The notes under the pieces were generated by a model, which worked only from the letters and a program-made list of their open reading frames with translations, was not told where the DNA came from and ran no database searches. Position numbers and translations under genes: made by a program. This document shows, piece after piece, positions 26,013-34,854 of a DNA stretch of 64,000 bases. Position 1 is the first letter of the stretch. Each line of letters opens with the position of its first letter. This stretch comes from JANOSH01 sp031415695. GTDB lineage: Bacteria > Actinomycetota > Acidimicrobiia > Acidimicrobiales > Ilumatobacteraceae. Location of the stretch: contig JANOSH010000052.1 in assembly GCA_031415695.1 (NCBI GenBank), positions 90,129 through 154,128 of the forward strand. The letters are read 5' to 3'.

Positions 26013-27010
26013 CTGGCAGAAGCAACTAGGGCTACGAGCGGAACCGTACGGCCCTCGGTTGCGATCAATATGGCACCGTCGTCGGCGATTGCGATTGACT
26101 CGTATTGCCCCAAACCCGACGAAATCGTGCACGGCTCGCTACGAAGAATCGTGTCGGCAACGCTGGTACCGGGGGACCGCGTCCACCACATGGTCCGGTT
26201 GTAGAACACCAGCCCGATGGTGCTGCCAGCAGCATCGATGGAACCAGCCGTCGGGCCGTATTGTTCACCTGACGGAACCGTGAACCAGCCAAGCTTTTCC
26301 GATGTGATACTCGCACCCGGAACTAACGATGCAGCAGGAATCCGATCGACCGATACCTGGGGACTGCCGGTGTAGCGTTTCCCGATCAGGGTTGCGTCGC
26401 CGCTCATCGGGTCGACAATGAGCGTTTCGACGTCGTGGGGGCCGTCGGCCCAGGTAACGGTCACCGTGCCCGCGGCGGCTACCGACTTGGTCGCCAAATC
26501 TGGCTCGGGAATCAGCACGAGGCTGACGCTGCGTCGTCGTGCTGCGTTGTCGCCGACGTCGGCGACAACAATCCAACTTTGGCCCTGCTTGTCGGCATAG
26601 GTTGCGACGTCTTCCCAGTCGGCGGATGGAGAGCCGGTTACATCGACTTCGCCGACAAGGGATCCGTCGACGGCCGACACAGCGATAAGGCGAGCGCCAT
26701 CGCCCGAATCGTTGTGCCCCCACAGCACATTGGCATGACGTTTCGATAGCGCCCATCCCGACAATTCGGTAAGTGCGGCAGGCAACTTTCCGCGAACTTC
26801 GGGCCGGTACTGCCGACAGGTTGCGGCTGTAGCGGCGGTCGTGGTGTTCGGCGTCGCCGCGACGACGGTGGTGGCTAGCGGCACCGTTGTAGTCGACGAA
26901 GCGGTAGTGGACGTGGTCGTGGTCGTGCTACTGACGCGTATGGCTGCAGGAGTGGGAGTTGACGTGCAGGCGACCACCGCAAGGGGAATAAAGAACAACA
27001 TTCGTCGCAC
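26009..27010 (-). CDS. Exported lipoprotein with beta-propeller-like domain
   Basis: This 333-residue protein starts MRRMLFFIPLAVVAC, a short lipoprotein signal with VVAC, followed by a Thr-rich linker to about residue 65. The rest reads as repeated four-stranded units: ELSGWALSKRHANVLWGHNDSGD, GSPSADWEDVATY and SWIVVADVGDNAARR, a pattern seen in secreted propeller or phytase-like proteins. No enzyme motif is certain. The GTG at 27010 is chosen because TACGGT lies 6 nt upstream. Its stop overlaps the convergent dikinase-like gene by 4 nt. Confidence 0.75.
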   Translation of the reverse strand: MRRMLFFIPLAVVACTSTPTPAAIRVSSTTTTTSTTASSTTTVPLATTVVAATPNTTTAATAATCRQYRPEVRGKLPAALTELSGWALSKRHANVLWGHNDSGDGARLIAVSAVDGSLVGEVDVTGSPSADWEDVATYADKQGQSWIVVADVGDNAARRRSVSLVLIPEPDLATKSVAAAGTVTVTWADGPHDVETLIVDPMSGDATLIGKRYTGSPQVSVDRIPAASLVPGASITSEKLGWFTVPSGEQYGPTAGSIDAAGSTIGLVFYNRTMWWTRSPGTSVADTILRSEPCTISSGLGQYESIAIADDGAILIATEGRTVPLVALVASAS

Positions 27011-27014
27011 CGTG

Positions 27015-27926
27015 TCACCGTACCCCCCGCTGGGTGCCCACGGCGCTGCGGCGCGAACCGAGGACCGAGAGCAAGACAATGATTGCGACGATGACAATGA
27101 GCAGGTCGAGTCGTTCTCGCAGGAACAGTGTTGCCCACACCAATGAAAGGATTGGCTGCAGAAGCTGCACTTGGCTGACGCGGGCTATTCCACCGAGTGC
27201 CAAACCCGCGTACCAGGCGAAGAACCCGAGAAACATCGAAACGGCTCCGAGATATCCAAGGCTGAACCAGGCCGTCAAAGGTTCGTTTCCGCCGACGGGC
27301 CCCAGTCCGATGAGCGTCAGTGGAACCGTGAGTGGCAGGGCACCGATGACCGCCCAGCTGATTGTTTGCCAACCGCCAAGCTCTCGTGACAACAGCGCAC
27401 CTTCCGTGTATCCCATCGCTGCCGCCAGGACTGCTGCGATCAGATAGGCGTCGCCGATAGCGATGTCGCGTGTTCCGCGAGCGATTGATAGTACGACGAT
27501 AGCCAACGCGCCCATAGCAGCAAACAGCCAGTAACGCCCAGACGGCCGGTCGCCGGTTCTAAGCACCGACATGCCGGCTGTTGCGGCTGGCAGCAGACCA
27601 ACCACAACCGAGCCGTGACCAGCGGGTGCATGTTGCAATGCCAGCCCAGTGAAGGCTGGGAAACCGACTACGACTCCAGCGATGACGACCCCGAGGCGAG
27701 GCCAGAGTCGGCGAGGTGGGACAGGTGTCCGTGTGGCGATGACGACGGCGATGGCGAGCAACGCTGCGATGACTGCTCGCCCAAATGAAACGAACATGAC
27801 GCCGAACTCTCGCACCGCAACCCGTGTGACCGGCAGTGACACGCTGAAACAAAGCACCCCGATGAAGCCAAGAGCAAGCCCGCGAGTTTCATCTCGTTGT
27901 GCGGCCGCGTTGTTCGAAGAGTCCAC
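27015..27926 (-). CDS. EamA/DMT-family permease
   Basis: This 303-residue membrane protein has about ten hydrophobic helices in two EamA repeats, with GLALGFIGVLCFSVSLPVTR at the start and LLQPILSLVWATLFLRERL in the second repeat, typical of drug/metabolite transporters. The substrate is unknown. The reading frame extends to 28157, but the extra residues are polar and unrelated. The GTG at 27926 gives the normal length, and TATCGT lies 5 nt before it. The leaderless lipoprotein gene follows 4 nt downstream. Confidence 0.82.
   Translation of the reverse strand: MDSSNNAAAQRDETRGLALGFIGVLCFSVSLPVTRVAVREFGVMFVSFGRAVIAALLAIAVVIATRTPVPPRRLWPRLGVVIAGVVVGFPAFTGLALQHAPAGHGSVVVGLLPAATAGMSVLRTGDRPSGRYWLFAAMGALAIVVLSIARGTRDIAIGDAYLIAAVLAAAMGYTEGALLSRELGGWQTISWAVIGALPLTVPLTLIGLGPVGGNEPLTAWFSLGYLGAVSMFLGFFAWYAGLALGGIARVSQVQLLQPILSLVWATLFLRERLDLLIVIVAIIVLLSVLGSRRSAVGTQRGVR
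27017..27022 (-). promoter_or_regulatory. -10 element of the leaderless lipoprotein gene
   Basis: On the minus strand TACGGT, 6 nt (GACACG), then the GTG at 27010. It lies inside the end of the permease gene. Confidence 0.5.
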
Positions 27927-28179
27927 ACAGAACGATAACGCCGCGGGGCAGCTCGATCCCGACCAGGGGCCTACGTAGCTTGTTGAGCTTCTGACGTGCT
28001 CTTGGTGGTTGGCGGCGCCCGACTCCGTCCCTCCATCGACATATGAACACGATCTCGTCCGGGTGAAGGAACGAAAAGCGACCCTGTACTCGGGCGAGAA
28101 CCGTAACGGTAGGTTGGCCGTACTTCGCTGTGAAGCCTCCGGCCTGTGCGACCTCAATCATCATGATGGGCTGCGCAGG

Positions 28180-28320
28180 TCACGACCAAGGGTTGACGAT
28201 GATGATGCCGGTGTCGGTGAAATCATCGACATTGCGGGTAGCGAGCCACGGCGCCGTGGCTTCGGCAGGTAGCGGCGATTTGGGCGTCGGCGGTACCAAT
28301 CGGCCGTCCGACGCGCTCGC
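28180..28320 (-). pseudogene. VapC-type PIN toxin relic, 3' part only
   Basis: On the minus strand NRERVGRPIGTADAQIAA, then CRSHGA and, after a one-base frame slip, LATRNVDDFTDTGIIIVNPWS and a TGA at 28180-28182, is the C-terminal third of a VapC/FitB-type PIN protein. The acidic ligand of TADAQIAA and the terminal NPW are present. The 5' two thirds are missing, and the junction near 28320 leads directly into a RIO-kinase fragment on the other strand. No antitoxin is present. Confidence 0.7.
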
Positions 28321-28321
28321 G

Positions 28322-28654
28322 GTTGGTGACGACGATGGTGTAGCCGCACCTCGACTCGCACAGCTTCATCCCACCGTCGATGAGGCTGGTTTGCTGTACG
28401 ACCAGCTGCGGGTGGCACTCGCTCATGTGATTGAAGCGGGCTACGCACACGGCGACCTGTCGCCCTACAACATCTTGGTGCACCATGGTCGGCTCGTTCT
28501 GATCGATCTTCCCCAAGCCGTCGACCTTGTAGAAAACCCGCAGGCTCTCGCGTTTTTGCGGCGTGACTGCGACAACGTGTGTGCATGGTTCTTGGCTCGC
28601 GGGGTTCAGGCGACAGGCGAGGCGTTGTTCAACGAGCTGGCGCAAACGATGTGA
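28322..28654 (+). pseudogene. RIO-type kinase fragment lacking its N-terminal half
   Basis: From VGDDDGVAAPRLAQL onward the protein follows a RIO1-like atypical kinase: the catalytic loop HGDLSPYNILV, the metal site LVLIDLPQAVD and RRDCDNVCAWFLARGV. The nucleotide-binding N-lobe with its lysine is gone, so it cannot be an active kinase. The preceding codons are antisense to the vapC relic. The AraC-like gene follows with a GTGA overlap, which suggests they were once one transcript. Confidence 0.78.
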
Positions 28655-28977
28655 GGCGCCTCTACGCTGAGTGTGCGCGATGGTTCGAGCCGGTCCCTCC
28701 TCGTCCCGACCTGGACCGCGTGCTCGCGTGTTCGTGGTCGGCTCGCCCGACCGGCCGACACCGGCTGGTTCTCGACGCATGCCTAGACCTGTTGTGGCTG
28801 AGTACCGGCGAACTCTGGCTGTGTGGGCCGGAGACGTCGGCGTGGACGTTCCCGTTGCCGGCAAATGTCGAGGCGGTTGGTGTCCGTTTTCGTCCCGGCG
28901 TGGCGCCGGCCCTGTGGGACCTGGACGCTCGAGACATCGTGGAGGGGTCAGCGTGTGAACCCTGCTGGTACTCATGA
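28651..28977 (+). pseudogene. AraC-type regulator, N-terminal domain only
   Basis: The 108-residue product from the GTG at 28651 resembles the ligand-binding N-terminal domain of an AraC-family regulator (ACSWSARPTGRHRLVLDACLDLLWLSTGELWLCGP, then VGVRFRPGVAPALWD). It stops at TGA just after ARDIVEGSACEPCWYS, before any helix-turn-helix. Full-length members have about 250 residues. It overlaps the stop of the RIO fragment. It could be a functional sensor-only protein but is more likely truncated. Confidence 0.6.
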
Positions 28978-29011
28978 AGCGGATCGAGCACCAACGGATT
29001 GATTCGAAGGC

Positions 29012-29527
29012 TTACGTCGGCGGATACAGACTTGCGGTGCGGTGGATTCGGTCGGCAATCTGTTCGCGTAGTTCGGCTGGCTCAAGTATCTGGATGTGTG
29101 GACCAAGCGAGAGAACATCGACGATGGTGTTCTCGATGGTACCGATCAGGAACGAGCCGCGTAGCCAACTGCTGCTGGGGGAAATGGACCCACGGATCCG
29201 AATCCGTGGGAGGCGTCCGAGCAGAACGGCGAGTCGTTGGCCTTCCGCCGTGATGAGCACGTCGGCCCGTTGAGCTCCGTGCAAGCTGACTGGATGACTG
29301 GACTGCGCCGGGGGGGAAAGCTGCGTGGTGTAGCCGTCGACCAGTTGAAAGCCGCCACTGGGACCGCGGGTCGAGTACACCGGTACACTTGCGCCCGAGA
29401 GCGCTTCGATGTCCCGCAAGACGGTCCGTTCGCTGACTTCCAGTTCGATGGCAAGTTCGGCCGCAGTGAGCTTGCCGCGGTTCTGCAGCAACAACATCAA
29501 ACTGATGAGCCGCCCCGCGCGCATCAC
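29012..29527 (-). CDS. HTH/WYL-type transcriptional regulator, short form
   Basis: This 171-residue protein begins MRAGRLISLMLLLQNRGKLTAAELA, then ELEVSERTVLRDIEALSGA, the helix-turn-helix of YafY/DeoR-type WYL regulators. Next comes the wing STRGPSGGFQLVDGY. The C-terminal part (SSSWLRGSFLIGTIENTIVDVL) resembles the WCX end domain, but the middle WYL ligand domain of the usual ~320-residue proteins is largely absent. It may be a natural short version or an internal deletion. It is divergent from the gene at 29595. Confidence 0.75.
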   Translation of the reverse strand: MMRAGRLISLMLLLQNRGKLTAAELAIELEVSERTVLRDIEALSGASVPVYSTRGPSGGFQLVDGYTTQLSPPAQSSHPVSLHGAQRADVLITAEGQRLAVLLGRLPRIRIRGSISPSSSWLRGSFLIGTIENTIVDVLSLGPHIQILEPAELREQIADRIHRTASLYPPT

Positions 29528-29582
29528 ACAAGTATCTCACTAATCTCGCCAATCATGACAGAAGATGTCATCTACAGATCTC

Positions 29583-29588
29583 TACAGT
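29583..29588 (+). promoter_or_regulatory. -10 element of the leaderless gene at 29595
   Basis: TACAGT, 6 nt (GAGTAC), then the ATG at 29595. Confidence 0.55.
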
Positions 29589-29594
29589 GAGTAC

Positions 29595-30008
29595 ATGAGC
29601 AACGTTGAGGGAACCGGTACACAAATGGATCCATGGGTGCTGACTACCCCACCGGGAAAGTCGGATTTCGTGGCGTACCGGGACCCGACTGCCGATCCGC
29701 CAGCCCTGGTTGTGCAGGTCGGCTCGACACAGCTTCGGTATCATCTGCGCTGTATCGATGATCTGCACCACATGCTGACCGAGCGCGGCGATTGGATGGC
29801 GCTGGGCAACGCCGATGAACAAAAGCCAGCAGCACCCGACACGGTCGAGGCGTGGGGACGGGCCGACGGTAACCCTGTTGGCGGCTGGTACGGCTTCAAG
29901 AAAGGCCTGCGCGGTCGATTCGGAAACTACGTCCCGCCGGTCCTCGAGACGCTCGGGTTGGCCGAGGTTGAACACAACCCTCGCAACAACCGAATGCGCG
30001 CCCTCTGA
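29595..30008 (+). CDS. Conserved uncharacterised small protein
   Basis: This 137-residue protein resembles a conserved bacterial family of unknown function with the landmarks VEGTGTQMDPWVLTTPPG, CQ-like VVQVGSTQLRYHLR, LTERGDWMALGNADEQKP and NPVGGWYGFKKGLRGRFG. It has no signal or membrane segment. I chose the ATG at 29595 over an in-frame ATG at 29565 because TACAGT lies exactly 6 nt upstream and the family begins here. The divergent WYL-type regulator may control it. Confidence 0.78.
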   Translation: MSNVEGTGTQMDPWVLTTPPGKSDFVAYRDPTADPPALVVQVGSTQLRYHLRCIDDLHHMLTERGDWMALGNADEQKPAAPDTVEAWGRADGNPVGGWYGFKKGLRGRFGNYVPPVLETLGLAEVEHNPRNNRMRAL

Positions 30009-30140
30009 CCGCCAGCCGGCATCAAGGCGAAAGTTCTGGTTACCCGCAAGTTCCGCTCGCAGGACCGTTGACAACCCTATGGTGTTCTGAGCAGTGCCGT
30101 GGACCGAGACTCCCTCCGTCCAGGACGAACGGAGACCACG

Positions 30141-31196
30141 ATGAGCGATCTCGTTGAGGAACTGGCCGAGCTGAAGCGTCAGATCGAAGAGCAACGACGC
30201 CGACTCGATCATCAGTCGGGCGTCATCGCTGCCATGCAGGTGCCGCCCTCGTCCGCTGTGTTGTCGCAGTCGGCGACGCGGCGTGACGCATTGAAAAAGC
30301 TGCTGATCGGCACGGCAGGAGCGCTCGCAGCCGGAGGCGCGGTGGCCCTCGTGGTCGCTGCGCCGGCCGGTGCAACCGATGGGGTCGACTTGGTGATCGG
30401 AAATGAGACCCAAACGTCCCAGACTGAAACGGCGTTGATCTACAACGGTGCTCCGGCTGGTTCGAGCATCTTCACCGTCACTGATTCGTCGGCTGGTGTC
30501 GGTGCCACTCTGAGCCCGAACTCTACCGTTGCGGCGTGGTGTTCGGGGCTGCGCAATATTGCGCTCAGCGGGTACAGCCGAACCGTCCGTGGCGTCGGCA
30601 TCTACGGTTCGAGCGAGTTGGGTACCGGCATCATGGCTGTCGGTGGCGTCCAAGCGAATTTGCAGTTGCTCCCCGGGGGTTTGCCTGGCCCGGAACGGAC
30701 CACGTCGCACAACATGGGCGAGTTGGCCTGTGACAGTAGCGGTGATGTTTGGTTCAGCATCGGGGGCGGCAACCCTGGCACCTGGCGAAAGGTCAGCGGC
30801 CCAGCGACGGCCGGAGCGTTGCATGTTCTACCCGAGCCGTTACGCGCATACGACTCGCGATCGGCATCCAGGCTGGCAGCGGGCAGCGTCACCACGGTGA
30901 GCCTTGCAACGGGCCGAAATGGTGCGGGCGTACTGCTTGTGGCGGTGCCAGCAGGAGCCACGGCCGCCTTGGTGAACGTCACACTCACCGGAACGGTGGG
31001 CACATTCGGGTTTATCAAAGCGTATTCAGCCGCCCTGGCCAGCCCACCGGCTACAAGCGTTATGAACTGGTCGTCCACCGACGAGAACATCGCGAATGAG
31101 ATCACCGTTGCGTTGAACTCGTCGGCGCAGCTCAAGGTCGCGCCAGGCGGCGGGGCCACGCATGTCATCGTCGACATTGTGGGGTACTACCGCTAG
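30141..31196 (+). CDS. Tat-exported surface protein with C-terminal adhesive-type domain
   Basis: This 351-residue protein begins with a coiled-coil of about 25 residues (VEELAELKRQIEEQRRRLD) and then a twin-arginine signal: ATRRDALKKLLIGTAG (R47, R48) and a hydrophobic segment ending APAGA. After export a strand-rich region follows. The last ~130 residues (RAYDSRSASRLAAGSVTTVSL to HVIVDIVGYYR) are a domain found repeatedly in secreted actinobacterial proteins. A substrate is unknown. GGAG before 30141 supports this start. The coiled coil before the signal is a recurring arrangement. Confidence 0.8.
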   Translation: MSDLVEELAELKRQIEEQRRRLDHQSGVIAAMQVPPSSAVLSQSATRRDALKKLLIGTAGALAAGGAVALVVAAPAGATDGVDLVIGNETQTSQTETALIYNGAPAGSSIFTVTDSSAGVGATLSPNSTVAAWCSGLRNIALSGYSRTVRGVGIYGSSELGTGIMAVGGVQANLQLLPGGLPGPERTTSHNMGELACDSSGDVWFSIGGGNPGTWRKVSGPATAGALHVLPEPLRAYDSRSASRLAAGSVTTVSLATGRNGAGVLLVAVPAGATAALVNVTLTGTVGTFGFIKAYSAALASPPATSVMNWSSTDENIANEITVALNSSAQLKVAPGGGATHVIVDIVGYYR

Positions 31197-31197
31197 G

Positions 31198-31473
31198 TCA
31201 GCTCGCAGCGCTATACCGCTCGACGGCGCGGGCTTTGGCCTTGGCCGCTTCTACCTCGCGGTTTCGCTTCGGCGTCGAGCTCTCGATTGCGTGGACGAGC
31301 TCGTGGGTGATGGCAGAAATTGCGGCGACGGCGTCGTTGAAGCGCTGCTCGTTGGCCCGCGACGGTCTGGCCGTGCCTGCAACCTTGCGAACAAACTGCA
31401 GCGCAGCGGCGTCAATCTCGGCATCGGTAGCGGGCGGCTCGAAGTTGGCAAGGACTCGGATGCTCCGGCACAT
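31198..31473 (-). CDS. DUF2277 family protein
   Basis: This 91-residue protein matches DUF2277: MCRSIRVLANFEPPATDAEI at the start, AALQFVRKVAGTARPSRANE in the middle and a basic helix REVEAAKAKARA at the end. The function is not known. TAGCGT lies 7 nt before the ATG on the minus strand. It converges with the Tat-exported protein gene, leaving 1 nt between the stops. Confidence 0.88.
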   Translation of the reverse strand: MCRSIRVLANFEPPATDAEIDAAALQFVRKVAGTARPSRANEQRFNDAVAAISAITHELVHAIESSTPKRNREVEAAKAKARAVERYSAAS

Positions 31474-31480
31474 GTCGACA

Positions 31481-31486
31481 ACGCTA
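31481..31486 (-). promoter_or_regulatory. -10 element of the leaderless DUF2277 gene
   Basis: On the minus strand TAGCGT, 7 nt (TGTCGAC), then the ATG at 31473. Confidence 0.5.
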
Positions 31487-31519
31487 GCGTGCTGGCCCGC
31501 GAGTGTGCCGTCTCAGTTG

Positions 31520-33232
31520 TCACAGAATCGTTACCTCGCCGCGGGTGCCGTCTACGCGCAGCATCGTGCCGTCGGCGATGTTGGCGCTGGCACCGGTAAC
31601 GCTCACGACGGCGGGGATACCGAGTTCTCTGGCGATGATGGCGGCGTGGCTGAGCTGCGCTCCGATGTCGACGACCACAGCGCAAGCGCCAAGAAACAGC
31701 GGCGTCCAGGCCGGGTCGGTGAACGGCGCGAGCAGCACATCGCCTGGTTCCAAACCCCGCGGGTCATTCGGATCGAGCACCACGCGAGCAGGCCCGGTGG
31801 CAACGCCGCCGCACACACCCAACCCGGTCAGTGTGCCCGTCGCCGTGGTTTCGGTGGCCAGTGTTGGCCGTAACTCCCAGGTCGATGGGTCGGGCGCTCG
31901 GCCGTCGAACAAGAACGGCGGCACACGGGCCTGCAAGTAATCGCGTAACTCGACACGCTCGGCGATGGTTGGTGCCAACTTAATCGGATCGCGAACAAAT
32001 TCGGCCAGCTCGGTTGAGGTAACCAGGTAACAATCGACAGTATTGGTGGGCCCGCCGCGTTGTTGCGCCCGTCGCGCCAGTTCGCCAAGTACAAGCCGCA
32101 TCGCCGCCATGTCACGAACGAAGAGGTCCTTGGCTCGCTCTCGGGCCTCTGCACCTTCGCGTGCGACGGTGATTCCCTTGCGCAGGATCGGCCGCAGAAT
32201 CCGCGGCGTGCGGGCATACGCCTCACGTTCGGCGTCGACACGATCGGCCGTCGTACGTTCCAGCGCCAAATGGGGCGACCGGTCGGCCGGTGCTAGCCGC
32301 AGTCGATCGATGGCGGCGATGGCCATGCGCGGATCGGTTGACCACGACGGCACCGCCATCTCGTACTCGTCGACGCATCGATGTCCGTGGTCAGTCAGGA
32401 AGCGGTCGAACTCGCCCACGAAACTCTGGCCGCGGTCGTCGGCCCGCAATCGTTCGATAACCCCGTCGGTAGCGAAATCAAACTCGGCGGTCGGGAACAC
32501 CTCCGACGCCACGAGGCGCCCAAGGTCCCACAAGCGTATGGCGAGCGCGGCCGAATCGATCGATCCCACACCGGCAGTCAGACGGTTGACCAACGATTGC
32601 GGGTTTGTATGGCGCTTGGATGACAGAACCCGTTCGATCATCACCCGGCCGGAGGTGGCGATCGCCGACGAGGTGCTCAGTCGTCGAAAATCGTCGTAGT
32701 ACGGAACGAAGAAGGTGTCGATGGAGGCCAGTAACTCTGCATCGGTCCTGTCGGCGGGTTTGGCCAGAGATGCCACGAACACGTCGGATTGTCGACGCGC
32801 CTCATCGAAGCCGGTCAGTGGCGGCTTGCGGAGTAGTCGAAGGGCCGAGCGGATCAGCCGGGTCGACGCCCGCACGTTTCGGTCGCCTCGCTTACGTTTG
32901 TAGGGCGGCGCCCCGTAGGTGCCGTACATCTGGGCGTCGATGTCGCTGGCCGATACGCCCGGGGTTCGAACGCCCACGAGTCGGCCGGCTGACAGGTTGA
33001 GGTAGAGGTAGCCGCAAAACCAGCCGCTCACCGGTGCATCGGCAAGTTCACGCGTGGTGAGCGCACCGAAGTCGGTATAGGTGTCAATGAACACGTCGCG
33101 AACGGTTGGCCCGAACAGTGACGACGTGAGCGGCGACACAACGTTCGGGAAGACTTCGCCAACGTTGCCCCGGGTATACAACGGGAACAACCGGCTTGGT
33201 TCACTCGTGACTGGCCAACGACCTACGTCCAT
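31520..33232 (-). CDS. Second phosphohistidine-domain protein without ATP-grasp domain
   Basis: This 570-residue homologue of the protein at 17057 keeps the same plan: an N-terminal region starting PSRLFPLYTRGNVGEVFPNVVSP, helical middle, and a C-terminal mobile domain with GGVATGPARVVLDP and LSHAAIIARELGIPAVVS (His529). It too lacks an ATP-grasp domain. The two copies are clearly related but far from identical, so they likely serve different partners. It lies 46 nt from DUF2277 and 9 nt downstream of the methyltransferase gene on the same strand. Confidence 0.85.
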   Translation of the reverse strand: MDVGRWPVTSEPSRLFPLYTRGNVGEVFPNVVSPLTSSLFGPTVRDVFIDTYTDFGALTTRELADAPVSGWFCGYLYLNLSAGRLVGVRTPGVSASDIDAQMYGTYGAPPYKRKRGDRNVRASTRLIRSALRLLRKPPLTGFDEARRQSDVFVASLAKPADRTDAELLASIDTFFVPYYDDFRRLSTSSAIATSGRVMIERVLSSKRHTNPQSLVNRLTAGVGSIDSAALAIRLWDLGRLVASEVFPTAEFDFATDGVIERLRADDRGQSFVGEFDRFLTDHGHRCVDEYEMAVPSWSTDPRMAIAAIDRLRLAPADRSPHLALERTTADRVDAEREAYARTPRILRPILRKGITVAREGAEARERAKDLFVRDMAAMRLVLGELARRAQQRGGPTNTVDCYLVTSTELAEFVRDPIKLAPTIAERVELRDYLQARVPPFLFDGRAPDPSTWELRPTLATETTATGTLTGLGVCGGVATGPARVVLDPNDPRGLEPGDVLLAPFTDPAWTPLFLGACAVVVDIGAQLSHAAIIARELGIPAVVSVTGASANIADGTMLRVDGTRGEVTIL

Positions 33233-33241
33233 GTACGTGGT

Positions 33242-34816
33242 TTAATGAGCTTCGACGAATAGGGAGGTTTGGATGCACGGCCCGAGCTCGGCGTTGGTCC
33301 AAAAGCCTGCAAGTTGGGTAGGGTCCGAATCGGTTGCATACCGTCGCAGACGTTCACGGCCAGCCGGGTCGTACAGTTCGATAACGTCGAAGATGCAGCG
33401 AGGGCCGATGGCACGCAGCGCGCGGTCGCCGGGCGAGCCAGCCTTTGGAAGATTGGATGTAAGTACCAGCACCCTGTCGTCCTTTCGGTCCTGACCGTCG
33501 CTCATGGCGCTCAGTACGTGGAGGCGGCCGAGCATTTTCCAGACGGTGTCGGTGCGCTGTAGACCCGGCCGGCTGGTCGTAAACGCGCCGGGCACATCGA
33601 CCCACCACTGCCGTTCGCCGCTAGGGCTCGTGACCTGGAAGTCGAAATCGATAATGCCCGAAAAGTGTTTGGCCTTGTTGTCGATGGCTTCGAAACCGGC
33701 CTCGCTGAGAACGATTCGAGCAATGTCCTGGACTTTTTTCCCTGCTCGCACTGCCTGAGCTTGGAAGAGTTCCTGGCGATCTTCGGGCGATAGCTTCGAG
33801 ACAACCTCTTGTTGTGACTGAACGGACCCTTGATCGATCGTTTTGGTCACTTCGACAAGGGTGTTCGCTCGTCGAAGTTCGGCGTCTAGGCGGCGTTGCG
33901 AGAGTTCGATATACGTCGGGTCGGTGTCATAGCCAACGCCGATGCGCCCCGTGCGTGCGGCGGCGACGACCGTGGTGCCGGAGCCAGCGAACGGATCGAG
34001 AACGATGTCGTCCTTGTACGTATAGAGGTCGATGAGTCGGCGGGGCAGCTCGACCGGGAATGGCGCCGGGTGTCCGATTCTGGTTGCCGACTCGGCGTCG
34101 ATTCGCCACACGTCACGGGTAACGTCGACGAACTCGTCATTTGCAAGCGTTGATTCATGAGGCAGGTTCTGGCGGCGTCGATCTTTCACGGCGACCGCAC
34201 GAGCAAACCGACCCTTCGACGCGATGATTACCCGCTCGGTCATGTCGCGAAGCACGGGGTTGGATGCCTTTGCGAACGACCCCCATGCGCACGAACCTGC
34301 CGAGGTTGCGGCCTTCTCCCAGATAACCTCGCCGCGAAGTAGTAGCCCAAGGTCGTCTTGCAGGATCGAGATAACGTCGGCACTAAGGCTGCGATACGGC
34401 TTTCGGCCCAGGTTGGCGACGTTGATGGCGATGCGCCCGCCTGGCTCAAGAACACGAACACACTCGGCGAAGACGTTGCGCAGCATGTCGAGGAACTCGA
34501 AGTACGTGCCGGGTACCCGTGTTGCACTGTCGAGTTCACCGGTGACGGCGAGTTCGTATTCCTTGCCCACAAAGTACGGCGGCGACGTGACAACCAGCGC
34601 CACGCAGTTGTCTGGCAGCTGGCGCATGGCTTCGGCCGATTCATTGAACAAGCGTCCGCGCCCAAGCTCGGCCATGAGTTCGGGTGTGCGGTTGATGTGC
34701 TCGTCGTCGGACAGCACCGGAGGATTGAAACGTGAGTAGAACTCGGTTGCGTCGTGGCCCTCGCGACGGCCCACACCGAACGCAGACGTTGAGGTGTGCG
34801 TCTCGCGTGGGTCCAT
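33242..34816 (-). CDS. Site-specific DNA methyltransferase with C-terminal extension
   Basis: This 524-residue enzyme has the catalytic motif TSPPY (residues 77-81) before the AdoMet motif LDPFAGSGTT (273-282), the order of beta-class amino-methyltransferases, so it makes N4-methylcytosine or N6-methyladenine. About 165 residues after position 360 (VQDIARIVLSEAGFEAI, FSGIIDFDFQV, WWVDVPGAFTTSRPGLQRTD) are not part of the methylase. They look like an alpha/beta restriction-endonuclease-type fold, but the lysine of PD-(D/E)XK is not evident. No separate restriction gene is adjacent. TACTCT lies 6 nt before the ATG. Confidence 0.88.
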   Translation of the reverse strand: MDPRETHTSTSAFGVGRREGHDATEFYSRFNPPVLSDDEHINRTPELMAELGRGRLFNESAEAMRQLPDNCVALVVTSPPYFVGKEYELAVTGELDSATRVPGTYFEFLDMLRNVFAECVRVLEPGGRIAINVANLGRKPYRSLSADVISILQDDLGLLLRGEVIWEKAATSAGSCAWGSFAKASNPVLRDMTERVIIASKGRFARAVAVKDRRRQNLPHESTLANDEFVDVTRDVWRIDAESATRIGHPAPFPVELPRRLIDLYTYKDDIVLDPFAGSGTTVVAAARTGRIGVGYDTDPTYIELSQRRLDAELRRANTLVEVTKTIDQGSVQSQQEVVSKLSPEDRQELFQAQAVRAGKKVQDIARIVLSEAGFEAIDNKAKHFSGIIDFDFQVTSPSGERQWWVDVPGAFTTSRPGLQRTDTVWKMLGRLHVLSAMSDGQDRKDDRVLVLTSNLPKAGSPGDRALRAIGPRCIFDVIELYDPAGRERLRRYATDSDPTQLAGFWTNAELGPCIQTSLFVEAH

Positions 34817-34822
34817 GACCTA

Positions 34823-34828
34823 AGAGTA
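34823..34828 (-). promoter_or_regulatory. -10 element of the leaderless methyltransferase gene
   Basis: On the minus strand TACTCT, 6 nt (TAGGTC), then the ATG at 34816. Confidence 0.6.
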
Positions 34829-34854
34829 CTGCGACCGTGTGAGAGAGATGATTC

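Noticed and set aside
28009..28272. Open frames between the DMT permease and the VapC relic
   Set aside because: No motif, start signal or family composition; the best minus-strand frame reads as spacer.
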